Part shown: one piece after another, positions 11,640 to 21,919 of the stretch
How positions within the stretch are numbered: position 1 is the first letter of the stretch
Layout: each line of letters begins with the position of its first letter
NCBI GenBank assembly: GCA_029204225.1
Contig: CM055114.1
Span: forward strand, 19,581,273-19,645,272
Reading direction: 5' to 3'
Origin: Diphasiastrum complanatum
Lineage: Eukaryota; Streptophyta; Lycopodiopsida; Lycopodiales; Lycopodiaceae
DNA length: 64,000 bases
The notes under the pieces: generated by a model
The model's database searches: none
What the model was told of the DNA's origin: nothing
The model's input: only the letters and a program-made list of their open reading frames with translations
Made by a program: the position numbers and the translations under genes

Positions 11640-12308
11640 GAAACATGGTGTAAGTATACAAAGAATATGTACATATTCAAATTAAATTTCTTTAGTATTA
11701 GCATTTTCTTTATATTAAATTTTTCTCACGATATTTTTGTTGGTTTTGCAGATTTGTATCCGTCAAATTTCGTTTAATGGAAATCAATTCATACATTCTG
11801 ATAGCGGCATTTTACAATACAAAGGTCGTTCTCCAAAATCTCTTTTAGAGTCGGGAGTTCTTTTTTATGATCACACCTATATTCTTGATAAAAATGGTTT
11901 AGTGAGTAGATTAGAGCCATATCCTCTACCATATTTTTTGAGTGATGAATGGATTTCTCTATATTCAGCAATTTCAGAAAGTTTTTGATCTAGAATTTAT
12001 ATATTCAGAGTATATTAAATTTAGCACTAGTTCAAAGAATAATAGATTAAGTTGGTATCTACCTTTTACTATTTTTATTGATTTTTTTTTCCAAATGCAA
12101 TGTTCGGCGAACGAAAAAGAATGTTTGTTTGTAAGGACTTGAGTGATGAAATGATCGTCGAGTTGTTGGATGATCGTTTGGAATATGAAACATAATGATC
12201 AAGTTGGGTGTAGAGTATGTAAGTCATCAATGACATTTAGATATCACATCGAAAACTAATGTTCACTTTGCCGTTGTATTGTAGAAGATGGATAAAATGC
12301 AAAAATGA
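11640..12308 (+). other. Possible upstream exons of an unrecognised gene
   Basis: An open stretch at 11737-11988 contains DSGILQYKGRSPKSLLESG and YFLSDEWISLYSAI. It shows no domain that I know. It lies upstream, on the same strand, of the beta-grasp-like gene at 12309-12700 and could be part of it. Sequence is AT-rich and no clear ATG or promoter is visible. Confidence 0.3.
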
Positions 12309-12700
12309 GTGGAAGCCACCAGATCAAGATTTTACAATAAACCATCAAGAGCAACTCAAATAACAGTGAAAAGAAATGACAACATTTTTGTTATGATTAA
12401 GGTTGAGGAAGATTGGAGTCTCAATCACATTCGATCAAAACTAGACATGTTGCAATTCGATCTTCCTCAATACTATCAATTTCGATTGAATGGTGTAAGG
12501 TACGTTATGCCATATGAAAATTTTCATTTTTTCTATTTCTTAGTGATTCAGTTTCACAAGATAATTGAACTTAAACAATTTCTCATGTGCAGGTAAGAGC
12601 AAGGCAGGAAGAGCATATAAAATACAAAGACATAGGATCATCCATCGAAATTGAAGATCCATCAAATTTGAACAATGTAATTTTGTATTATGTCGTATAA
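12309..12700 (+). CDS. Small intron-containing gene fragment with a beta-grasp (ubiquitin-like) pattern
   Basis: Two exon-like blocks, 12309-12494 and 12593-12700, join in phase across a GT-AG intron (donor GTAAGG, acceptor TGTGCAG). Together they give about 97 residues ending at a TAA. The order of predicted elements is strand ITVKRN, strand IFVMIKVEED, helix SLNHIRSKLDMLQF, strand YQFRLNG, a loop with RQEEHIKYKDIG, and strand SSIEIED. That is the beta-beta-alpha-beta order of ubiquitin-like folds. No terminal GG is present. The block has no ATG at its left edge, so an upstream exon is expected. It ends 50 bp from the stop codon of the convergent Ulp1-like gene at 12751 and probably belongs to the same mobile element. 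The fold assignment is inference. Confidence 0.4.
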
Positions 12701-12750
12701 TTTTTTGTATACATCATGTTTGATAATATATGAACCTCTCAACTTGAGTA

Positions 12751-13545
12751 TTATTGGTTAAGTTGAGAGTCTTTCTTTTCTATGATCTCTACATCCATTT
12801 CTTCAGATGGAAGTAACTTTGGTGGAGAACATTGTGTAATTGCAAATGTATATGATTTTCGATAAATCCATTATCTCCATTGGGGAGACCTTCGGAACAA
12901 GAGAACTGCAAAAAACAAAAACACAAGCACATGTTATTAATCAAGAATAAGTGATTGAGAATTATGAATATTTGACTGTGATTGTGAATAAATAGATTAC
13001 CTCAAGTAGATTCGGAAGCTTATCGTGTTGTGCAAGCCAATTAAAAAAATGTTTGGCATTGTATGCCATATACCAGCCACAGCTGACAGGGTCAGTCTGT
13101 TGGGAGGACTGCAGTATTCAAATATATATGAAGGTTAGAAACAAAATTTTGTGTAAAAAAAGTAGATGATACATTGGATCAATGCGCACGTGATTAGAAG
13201 GAAATCTACAAAAGAAACAAGCGCGCGTCGAATCGATATCAAATAAAAAAAATACCTTTGCATCAAACATTTTAAGCTTTGTATAGGCCGTTGCACCTGG
13301 CACTAGAAAGAGTTCCAGTACTTTCTTGATAAGGCACTTCGCTTTTTTTGGGTGTGTGTAATTGAGTTCATCTTTATACAAATCAGATTACATACACCCT
13401 CATCATTGACATATAAAGACAGAGCATATAAGCTCCAATGGCCACTACAATCAGAAATCAATATGTTTTTTAGACTACAAGTAAAATGTAGACAGATTCT
13501 CTGTCTTAGAATTTGTTTACTGGTTATCTTTCTTTCTAGCATCTT
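12751..13545 (-). pseudogene. Ulp1/C48-like protease domain, 3' end of unusual element (copy C)
   Basis: Minus-strand exons match the 3' end of the copy at 16860-19845. The His motif reads GHWSLYALSLYVNDEG. The Cys motif reads QQTDPVSCGWY followed by NAKHFFNWL, the Q-x5-[N/S]-C-G pattern of Ulp1-type SUMO proteases. The next block has KVSPMEIM. This copy shows how the protein ends: LLPSEEMDVEIIEKK, then QLNQ and a stop at 12751. A frame change follows the His motif, so the copy is broken. Upstream of about 13545 the similarity is lost. Confidence 0.65.
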
Positions 13546-14138
13546 AGCATCTTGTTTACAGATCTGTTCTACCTGTTACTAGGCTGTGGGCATTTCTAGG
13601 CGTTTATCTTGCTTATTACAATGCCCAGATCAGGCAGAACTGACAGATGTTCTGCCTATCAAAAGACATCCAGGGAGGTCACACTTGAACCGTATCACAT
13701 GCACTTAAAACCAAACATGTAACCATTGTGTTTCAACCATAAAATCAGCATGCAGCCCGATTGAACAAGAATGAAAATCCTATTTACTACTGCTGCAAAT
13801 CAAAATAAATTAGATCATTACAACTAAAACTAAGCTAACACATACATTCTACCTAATGCAAGAATAAAGAAACAATATTAGACAACATTTTGAAAGTCCA
13901 AGAATCAAGAAACACACATTTTTTGATTCTTGGACACCCAAAGAACATCAAGAACTAGAATGTAAGGGAATATGCAAGATCTACACCACAAATCCAGCCT
14001 ATTTAGTTTACTGGAATGTTGATTCCTACATTAATCCACAAAAAAAAAAGGAAATGTAATCCACGCTACTTTAATCCACAACTACAATTCACAACCACAC
14101 ACAAAGGGATGGAAGGGCAAGATCATTAATGTTGGAAA
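13546..14138. other. Non-coding stretch, possibly Copia leader
   Basis: No coding motif is seen. On the minus strand it lies downstream of a primer-binding site at 14139-14150, so at least its right part should be the untranslated leader of a Copia element whose gag is missing. Confidence 0.4.
13896..13935. repeat. Perfect 13-bp inverted repeat (hairpin)
   Basis: GTCCAAGAATCAA at 13896-13908 is the exact reverse complement of 13923-13935, with a 14-nt loop. It could form a hairpin in RNA or mark a small transposon end. It is not followed by a T-run. Confidence 0.7.
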
Positions 14139-14150
14139 GCTGTGATACCA
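14139..14150 (-). other. Copia primer-binding site (initiator Met-tRNA type)
   Basis: The minus strand reads TGGTATCACAGC three bases after an LTR end in ATCCAACA. This differs by one base from TGGTATCAGAGC, the common Copia binding site complementary to initiator methionine tRNA. Confidence 0.75.
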
Positions 14151-14153
14151 CTC

Positions 14154-15099
14154 TGTTGGATGGCCGCGGAATAAAAAGTAGAGCTCCAACATAGAGAACT
14201 TTACCATACTACAACATCAACATTGGCTTAGATCGAATGGAGGAATGTCTTGGTAGGTGTCAGAGATAACCATGAAGAGAGCGAACAATTAGACGTCTGA
14301 GACAACCATGCTTTCTTTGAGATTAGACATTTCGAATTGAGTGAGCATCAATTGAGAAAGAAAATGATTATAAAGCATTCGTAGTGGAATACACATAAGA
14401 AAATAGAGAATCTAAATTAAGTTGTTGTGAATACAATGATCAGATCACAATCTTGTGCCCAAGAATGGAGCGCACTGTGTGCAGTGATCTTACTTAGCTA
14501 GCTACAGAATAAATGACTATCTCTATTCCTTGAATGGCCTTCACTCTCTTGAATATCTTTGATTCTATGAAATCGGATAGTTAAGACACAATGGAGTTCA
14601 CGCAGGAACTCTGATTCACTCTTCTCCACTTGCACGTACTCATCCACAATTCATAGTTATAGTCTTGTGAGTTGTCATTATGTTTATATACATGGAATAG
14701 TTACAATGACTACGTGGGAAACGAGCATGAAACAGTGCAGTTACTGAAAAAAAGTACTAAAGTGAACTGTGACGTGGTCTACGTCGTGGACGAGGCATTC
14801 TGGATGACGTGGACCTCAAATTCGAAGATTTTGAATTCGAAGTAGGTCAAAGAAGATGTAGACACGAACACCTCAAACTCGAAGAGTTCATCATCGATTC
14901 TGCTTTTGCTCTAGTTCGTTGATTGCACAGACGTTTGACTTCAGAGAGTAAGGCTACAGTGCTTTCGTAGAGAGAAAGAGAGAGAGAGAGAGTTCGTATT
15001 TACATAGAGTACTAGTGCTCAAGAATTGAGACGAACTCAAATGATTCATGTTCTGATGACTCGAATTCTGGTGAGCTGGAGTGATGCTTAAATCCAACA
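14154..15099 (-). repeat. Copia LTR, 946 bp, shared by pol on one side and PBS on the other
   Basis: On the minus strand it starts TGTTGGATTT right after a purine run (AAGGGGGG, polypurine tract) and ends ATCCAACA right before a primer-binding site. The terminal inverted pair TGTTGGAT/ATCCAACA supports both edges. It is therefore a 3' LTR for the RT/RNase H at 15100-16140 and also in the position of a 5' LTR for a leader at 14138 and below. Confidence 0.75.
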
Positions 15100-16140
15100 C
15101 CCCCCTTAAGCTTAACTCCTAGGATCCTGATGAAATTGAGCAAGCTACATAATGCACATGCTTTTCTCTTGACAGAGGCTTAGTCAAGATATCAACCAAC
15201 ATATTGGCAGTAGGACAGTAACTTAATTCAACATCTTTATTCTAAACTTTCTCTTTAAGAAAATAAAATTGAACTTCCATGTGCTTAGTTCTAGAGTGAG
15301 TTCGTGGGTTCAGAGATAGAGCAATGCAGCTCTAATTGTCGCAATAGAGTATAGTTGGACTGACTTGAGAGATCATAAGATCCTGAAACAATCTTCTGAG
15401 CCATATAATTTCCTTGACTACAAAGGTAGCTGTGACATATTTTGATTCTGTGGATGACAAAGAAATGTATTTATGCTTTCAACTATTCCATGAAGTGGTT
15501 CCACTTGCTAGAAAGCAAAGATAGTCAGATGTGGATTTTCTTGTGTCCACATTACTAGCCCAATCAAAGTAAAATTAAGTAAGTAATGTAAAAGCATTCT
15601 TTGTATTTCCATTATAACACAAAGCATAGTGCTTAGTGGCTTGAATGTATCTTAGTACGCTGAGTAGAGCTTTCCAGTGAGGTAGGCCAAGACTTGACAT
15701 AAACTGTGACAATGTGCTGACTGTAAATGCTAGATCAGGTCTAGTGCAGACCATGGCATACATGATCAATCTGATTATCGACTGATAGGGGTAGTTGCAC
15801 ATCTGTTTCTTCTCTGCACTAGTTTTTGGGCACATATCCCTTGATAGTTTGAATCATGGGTCCATAGGCGAGTCCATTGACTTGCAGTTTTTGATGCCAT
15901 ACCTGTAGAGTATACTGGTAAGAGACCTGTCTTGACTTAATGTGATACTTCTCTTCGCTCTGTCTCTTGTTATCTCAAATCCTAGAAGGTAGTGCATAGG
16001 GCCTGAATCAGTCATTTCAAATTCCTTCGACAAAAATGTTTTTGTCTCATGAAGCAACTAACTCGAATTGTTGATGATCAGCGAGTCATCAACATATAGT
16101 GCAAGCCCCAGATCGCTTCTGACGATTTGTTGTAAAACTA
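15100..16140 (-). pseudogene. Copia RT 3' part and RNase H
   Basis: The RT catalytic block ALYVDDSLIINN (YVDD intact) is at about 16080-16110, followed after a stop by FLSKEFEMTDSGPMHYLLG and IKNCKSMDSPMDP. The RNase H side shows MYAMVCTRPDLAFTVS and LPHWKALLSVLRYI. Stops break the frame. The 5' part of pol is missing beyond about 16140. A polypurine tract and an LTR follow directly. Confidence 0.88.
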
Positions 16141-16859
16141 AACTTGTAAATAGTAGATATTGTTGAGTAAAACAACAGCGGAAAGATATCCACTACTAGC
16201 ATGCATTCCAATATTGCAGATCATATACATCATAGAACAGAGCATTGAGAAAAATCGCTTCTATTATCATAGCTGAATTTATAATATTTTCTTGAGCGTT
16301 GTCTGTTTCCCAGATTAGCACGTTGGCGCAAGAGAGATGTTCTCTCTCATGAATAATATGACTAGCTACTGCTAATCTGTAAATTTTACTCTGGAGCTAT
16401 CTCAAACTTTTATAGTTCTGTCTATTTTGTGTCCATGACCGTATCAGTCTGTATTTGTAATCTCTTTCTTATGTGATCAATCTGGGGAACTGATTCATTA
16501 GGGGAAATATGGGCTCAAAATGGGCCCTTTAAGAAATTTCACTTCAGAGAGAGGTTAGTAGAGAGAGAATGCAAACCGATAACTTCTGGTCACTGTTTTC
16601 CAAGTTTTCGGCCTTGCTCGACGTTTAACTAGTATGGTTAACTTCAGACAATAGTTAGTTTAGCATGAGATGTAATAACTTCTCTTCATGCTCGTTCCAA
16701 AATTTGGGACTAGAGCTTTAAGATTGAAAATCTTGGTGTGCTCAATGCAAAAACTGAAGCGGGAGAGGCAAAACCTTTGAAATCACTGTATGCTTATAGT
16801 GAAATATGAGGCAGGACGATTTTTCAATGCGACATAAACATTACAAAAGTAAGGAATGC
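16141..16859. other. Non-coding stretch between Copia remnant and unusual element
   Basis: No recognisable coding sequence. It may hold the 5' end of the element at 16860-19845, but I could not find a terminal inverted repeat, because the other end of that element is lost. Confidence 0.4.
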
Positions 16860-16951
16860 TAGATCTATTCATATTGATTTACTGTAGGTAGATTCATTTA
16901 TATGATTGTAGCTTTAACAATGGCAATGTTCCATTTGCATTTGCTCTTCCG

Positions 16952-17509
16952 ATGGAATGCACTCCAATTATTACGAAAAATGCGAAAGTTGTAGAGAATG
17001 CTGCAGCAATAGTTAGAGAATTGAGAATGAATAATCATATGAATATAGATTTGTGGGTGGATGGATCAATTTATCCTAATGATCCAGCTACCAATTTGTG
17101 TCCAGATTTTAAGTCCGTAACTCATCTTCTCAGATATGTATGTGAAGGAAATAGCGGATTACTTGGATATTGTCAAAGGTTGCGTGATATTGGAATGCAT
17201 AGCATATCTTGTCTGAATCAACAATTACAGTTTGCTAATCAACAATTGCAACGTGCAAATCAACAATTGCTTCATTATGTGCAACACACTAGTGCTGAAA
17301 ACAATGCACTCAAGAATGCTATGTCAGAGTTGAATGCAACTGTCACTACTCTTCGAGGATCAAACCAAGAAATGTTAGAATCCATGAAAAAGTTGCGATC
17401 CGAGAGTTTAAAATCTACTGTTGATCTAAAAGTTATCAATAAGGCAATGATGAAGAGGAAAAGAAAGAGAGTACCGATGAAAGATTATAAAGAGACATTT
17501 GGAGGGTGA
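16952..17509 (+). pseudogene. N-terminal domain with coiled coil of the unusual element
   Basis: About 185 residues. The first half has VVENAAAIVRELRMNNH, WVDGSIYPNDPATNLCPDF and GYCQRLRDIGMHSISCLNQ, shared with the minus-strand copy at 22549-22800. The middle has repeated NQQL/ANQQL units and heptad-like leucines up to about residue 150, which suggests a coiled coil. The end is basic (MKRKRKRVP), a possible nuclear localisation signal. I do not recognise the family. In the other copy an intron and an extra Lys/Arg-rich exon follow here, so copy A has probably lost a segment before the next domain. Confidence 0.55.
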
Positions 17510-17957
17510 GAAATTTATAGTCGAAAACCATGGAAGTTTTCAAATTCAATGGCACCTTGCAGGGGATTTGAAAACATTAAAATGTATGTATAATGTCTCT
17601 CATGGGGCAACATCAAAGCATCCATGTCTTTATTGCATGAAGGATTGCTACAATATGAATTTGGGACGATCAACAAACACTGGCCCAACACGAGAAGCTG
17701 AAGATCCAAATATGAAAAGTGTTCTGCCAATTCCATTAAAATATGTTCACATATGCACATTGCATGCTGAGGTTCGTATTATTGAAAAACTAATTTACCT
17801 GCATATTCTACTAGCATGGAATCATAAACTAGAGTCAGTGGCTAAAGCAACAATTAGGAGGTTGGAAATAGTTCAGTCAAATGCAGGACTACATAAAGGG
17901 AATGTCACGATTGAAAAAAGTGACAGACTCTCAAGGAAAAAAAGGAAACATTCCTAA
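17499..17957 (+). pseudogene. CxxC domain of the unusual element, possible transposase part
   Basis: About 150 residues in a different frame from its upstream neighbour. The core is WHLAGDLKTLKCMYNVSHG followed by SKHPCLYCMKDCYNM, with a C-x2-C pair. A His-containing stretch (VHICTLHAEVRIIEKLIYLH) and a basic tail follow. The G-D-L-K acidic residue, the CxxC pair and the later His/Glu recall the layout of some eukaryotic cut-and-paste transposase cores. This is a guess from pattern, not a match to a named family. Confidence 0.4.
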
Positions 17958-18891
17958 TAAGCCATCAATTGGAGGTGCTAAAGCAAGAAGAAGATTCTTA
18001 TCCAATCACACATGCAAAGAATCAAGTGTCAGATACGAAATTTAGAGAGAAATTGTTCAAGCCACACGAACAACGGTAACGGCAATTGAGGGGCTGCACA
18101 CAACATATGAGGATTTCCAGGTGAAATTTTTTTATGATACTATTGTTGCAGCTGTCCATGCCAAGAGGGTGACCATCATGCCCAAGGATTTCAACATTGT
18201 GTTCAGGCTTCAAGACACATATGACAAGTTTGCTGAATACTTGAGACCTGCTCCCTCCTCTCCTCCAAAACAAGATTCAGAGAGGAGAAAACGAAAGCAA
18301 TCTCAACCAACTCGGCTTGCTATTCATATACAGATTAGGAGTGTTTCAAAGAAGAGGAGGTCTCTTGACCCTCCATCTAAAGCGAGGGATTTTTCCAAGC
18401 CATCTCCTCTGAATACTATTGTTTCTTCTAGGCATTCTCCTCCTAAGTCTCCTTCTTCTCCTTCCACTCCATCTTTAACTTCTCCTGCTAAATCTTCCTC
18501 TCCTAACCAATCTCCACCTCCTAAATCTCCTCTTTCTCCTAAACCCGTAAATATTAGTTCCCCTCCTCCTGTTGTTGGAAGCAATTTAGATGATTTTGTT
18601 AGTGTAAAGGTAGAATCAATTTTGAATGAAAATTCTTTATGTGGTTTATCAATGTTACTTCCGTCACCCCCTACACTTGCCTTTGTAAATAGTTCTCAAT
18701 ATGTACAGTATGAACAATTGTTAAACACGTATCTTAAAGGTTTAGGTCCTCGATACAGTTTTTGGATGCCGAAGACCAATGCTGGTCTCCCCCTTTCTAG
18801 TTTAGATACTGGTGAATTAGAAAGTAGGGATAAAATGCTAGGGAAAAATGTAGGAGGTGGGGCAATTCAGTACTGGATGGAGTTCTTCTAG
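17902..18891 (+). pseudogene. Histone H3-like fold followed by Pro/Ser-rich linker
   Basis: One frame, interrupted by a single TAG at 18043-18045, runs from 17902 to 18891. Just after the TAG comes REIVQ (H3 has REIAQ at the end of helix 1). Then an ungapped stretch aligns with H3 helix 2, loop 2 and the start of helix 3, ending in HAKRVTIMPKD at 18157-18189, identical to H3 residues 113-123. By eye 19 of 38 positions match. FNIVFRLQDTY follows where H3 has helix 3. Upstream, PSIGGAKARRRF weakly resembles H3 residues 30-41. No canonical ARTKQ tail is seen. After the fold comes a linker of about 120 residues rich in SPP/KSP with basic clusters (RRKRKQ, KKRR), then a segment ending GGGAIQYWMEFF before a TAG at 18889-18891. 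Confidence 0.65.
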
Positions 18892-19845
18892 ACCCCATTG
18901 TTTATAGATGTTGCATTGTTTCCCCTTCAATTCATGGAAGCATTTGATTTCCCTGATTTCAAAAGTTTGCACGATGATATGCTCCAATACGTCAGACTGG
19001 GGACTCCAATTCTCGTTCTGCCATACATAACAAAGTAAGTGTCTATTTTTTAGATTTTATTTTATTGAATTTTTCATATGGATTTTGATTTCACATTGAT
19101 TCTCATAAATTTCTTGTTTGCTAATTTCAGTAATCATTGGAGCTTATATGTGTTGTCCCTGTACGTCAATGATGAGGGTGGGTGTGTGTAATCCAGTTTG
19201 TTTGAAAATGAGCTCTATTACACACACAAAAAAAATTGCCAGGACCCATATACATAAAATACTAGAACTCTTTCCAGTACTAAATGCAAAAGCATACTCG
19301 AAGCTGAAAATGGTTGATGCAGAGGTATAAATTTTTCAATATCAGTTCGACGCGCCCTTGTAGTTATTGATTGGTTTATTTTCCCAACATGCATGCTGAT
19401 CCGATATTCAATAATTTTTTTTTGATATCGGTTCGATGCGCGCTTGTTTCCGTTGTAGATTTTATTCTTACATTCTGTGCATTGATCCGATATCTCATAA
19501 TGTTCAAATTTGGATTCTGCAGTCCTCCCAGCAGGTTGATTATGTCAATTGTGGTTGGTATACTGTATGCAATGCCAAACACTTTTTTAATTGGCTTGCA
19601 TTACAAGATGGACTTCCAAATCTAGAAGAGGTAATATTCGATTAATTACATTTAGCTCCTATTAACTGATCTTTGATTAATTACATTTAACTGTGTTTAT
19701 GTTTTTTTTCAGTTTAAATGTTCGAAGGTCTCCCCAATGGAGATAATGCACTTCAGGCAGGAGACCATAAAGCTTGTGATCGAAAATTCATATCCAGTTG
19801 TAGTGGCCGAGTGTTCTCCACCCAAGCTACTTCCAACTGGAGAGT
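18892..19845 (+). pseudogene. Ulp1/C48-like cysteine protease exons of copy A
   Basis: The frame of the previous segment continues after the TAG with FIDVALFPLQF to a donor at 19035. The next exon starts at 19131 with NHWSLYVLSLYVNDEG (the His motif). The third exon, 19523-19630, has QQVDYVNCGWYTV, then NAKHFFNWL (Gln and catalytic-type Cys). The fourth, from 19713, has KVSPMEIMHFRQETIK and ends in PPKLLPTGE, where Copia RT takes over. All junctions follow GT-AG. A one-base change after the His motif shifts the frame. Ulp1-type proteases process or remove SUMO-like modifiers and occur in several plant transposon groups. Confidence 0.65.
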
Positions 19846-20970
19846 CTGCTAGAGCTTGGTTTCAGAAAATCAACACATTCCTCATCGAACAAGGTTTCCA
19901 ACCAATCACTACTGATTGCAATGTCTATTCCAAGTCGGTGCAGCAATCCTTCATTATCATCACCTTATATGTGGATGATATGTCGCTTTTCAGCAACAAT
20001 ACAAATTTGGTCAAGGATTCTAAATAGATGCTATTTTTTGAGTTCGACATGACTGATCTGGACGAAGTTCACTTCTGTCTAGGCATTCGGATCCACAGAG
20101 ACAGAGCGAGACGACTGATCTATATCACTCAACAAAGGTATCTTCAAAATGTTCTTAACAGATACAATCTAATGAATTGTAAGTTAGCTCACTCACCGAT
20201 GGATCTAGGCCTACATTTGTCAAAGGACCAATGTCTCCAGACCAAGCAGGAAGAGGAGGAGATGAGAGAGTATTCTTATCGATAGATACTTGGATCTCTC
20301 ATGTACGCAATGGTCTGTACAAGACCTGACATCTCTTTTGCAGTAAGCTCACTCAGCCAATATATGGCTAATCCTGGCATTACCCATTGGAAGGCTCTCA
20401 TAAGAGTCATGAGGTATATTCGAGCTACCATGGACCAGTGCATCTGCTATGGAAAAGTCAACAACAACAATCTTTGTCAGCTCAATGGATATTTTGATGC
20501 AAGCTGGGGAGGAGATGTAGACAATCATAAGTCCACATCTGGATTTACATTCTTCTTCAACTGCGGTCCTATCTCATGGAACAGTTGTAAGCAAAGTCTC
20601 TATCGCTCTTTCTTCTATAGAAGCGAAATACATTGCTGCTTCTCAATGTATTAAAGAAGCATTTTGGTTGAGAAATTTACTGTCAGACATTTTTTTGTAT
20701 CTGTACAACCCTACAATTTTATTCTGTGATAATCAGAGTGCTATTGCCTTATCGGCCAATCGTAGATTTCAATCTAGGAGTAAGCACATTGAAATCAAAT
20801 ATCACTACATCAAGGGCAAGGTTCTCAACAAAGAGCTAAGCTTAACATACTGTAGAACGCAGGATAGGTTGCAGATATATTCACAAAGGCATTAAGTGTT
20901 AATGCACACAAGTTTTGTGCATTGCTTAGTCTGAAGATCAAGGCATTCACGGATCCATATTAAGGAGGGG
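19846..20970 (+). pseudogene. Copia RT 3' part and RNase H, fused to the unusual element
   Basis: RT blocks are ARAWFQKINTFLIEQGF, ITLYVDDMSLFSNN (YVDD intact) and FEFDMTDLDEVHFCLG. RNase H blocks are MYAMVCTRPDISFAVS, DASWGGDVDNHKSTSGF and ILFCDNQSAIALS. After the C-terminal region (CRTQDRLQIYSQRH) a polypurine tract AAGGAGGGG at 20962-20970 precedes the LTR. The 5' part of the element is missing: its frame joins the protease tail of copy A directly, giving an open stretch at 19737-20027 that mixes both. Confidence 0.88.
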
Positions 20971-21830
20971 TGTTGGATTTTATCTCCTTTACTCTCCTAA
21001 ATCCTATTTTAATCTGCCTCCATTCATGCTGTTGCATTTTTACTCGTGTTGTCGCACAGTCCGCATATTTACATGTAAAATAAGACAGACGAATAAAATA
21101 CGACTATCTGCATAAATACAAGTAAATTTCCATAGGCAAAAAAGCCGACACTATGTTTTTACACGTGATTTGTGATAGGCGAAAAAGGCAACACTGTCCT
21201 ACAAATGCTAAAGGTGCCTTTATAGAAAAGCGAAGGTACCCTGTGAATCAACTTTTAAGGCATTTGTCCAAAAGTCACATTTTTTGCATTTTCATCAATG
21301 TTAATTTCAGCGAAGGCTAATGTCGCGGACTTCTCACACTCATCCCATGCATTGTGCAATTAGATTTGACAACGACAGCAGCCACCCACGATCTCCCACA
21401 GACAACACACCCACTTTTGTACTTTCTTCATCTGCACACCTGTAAAATTATGTATATATTGAATACCATCTGTGTATTCAAAACAATGGAACAATAAACA
21501 TAACAACATCAAAGCGAAACATCAATGATAATTAGAGACAAACATTGTAGATGCTTTCGTGCATCGATTCTTTTTCTCCCAGATCTGTATTGTCATTAAT
21601 AGGTTTATCACCTTTACAGATTGTGTGATTAGCTTTGTGAAGCACACGCTTTCGTCCGCTATTGTCTTGTGCTCACCTGCATTATTGACTTGTATATTTT
21701 GCTATACTTAGTCTGATTACAGCTTCGTTTGTTCTATGTGCAGATTTGTGTCAATATTGCAATGCTTTTTCTACATTCTGTCTGACTCTCTAATTGCTTA
21801 ATCTGGTAGTCTGCTCTTCATGAATTATAT
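20971..21830 (+). repeat. Copia 3' LTR (right edge uncertain)
   Basis: It starts TGTTGGATTTTATCTCC right after the polypurine tract. It matches the solo LTR at 44422-45156 in several blocks, such as the start, CGCTATTGTCTTGTG and TGCATCGATTCTTT. The end is placed near 21830 by loss of that match, without a clear terminal CA. Confidence 0.65.
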
Positions 21831-21919
21831 TTAGTCTAGCTGTTCGCAACTGACTATCTTTCTGATGTCTTCATGCTTAATGTTTGGCTACGTAATTGGA
21901 TCGAACGTGATTTTTATCA

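Larger units (their letters stand above)
16860..19845 (+). mobile_element. Transposon-like element with coiled coil, CxxC domain, H3-like histone fold and Ulp1-like protease (copy A)
   Basis: Coding segments in three frames, all on the plus strand, occur also in two other places (12751-13545 and 21920-22800, both minus), so this is a repeated element. The order is: unrecognised N-terminal domain plus coiled coil (16952-17509), CxxC domain (17499-17957), H3-like segment and Pro-rich linker (17902-18891), and protease exons with introns (18892-19845). It has no RT, integrase or LTR feature of its own. That favours a DNA transposon, but I do not recognise the transposase. The 3' end is replaced by Copia RT at about 19845. 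Stops and frameshifts show that this copy is inactive. Confidence 0.6.

Noticed and set aside
12741-12777. CTCTCAACTT/AAGTTGAGAG inverted repeat as a transcription terminator
   Set aside because: The stem is only 10 bp. It lies between two convergent plant-type genes, where hairpin terminators are not used by RNA polymerase II. The right arm is also coding sequence of the minus-strand gene end.
17962-17997. PSIGGAKARRRF as a match to H3 residues 30-41 (K36 region)
   Set aside because: Only about half of 12 residues match, and a Gly/Lys/Arg-rich stretch can match by chance. It was kept as a weak hint only. The claim of an H3-like fold rests on the later block.
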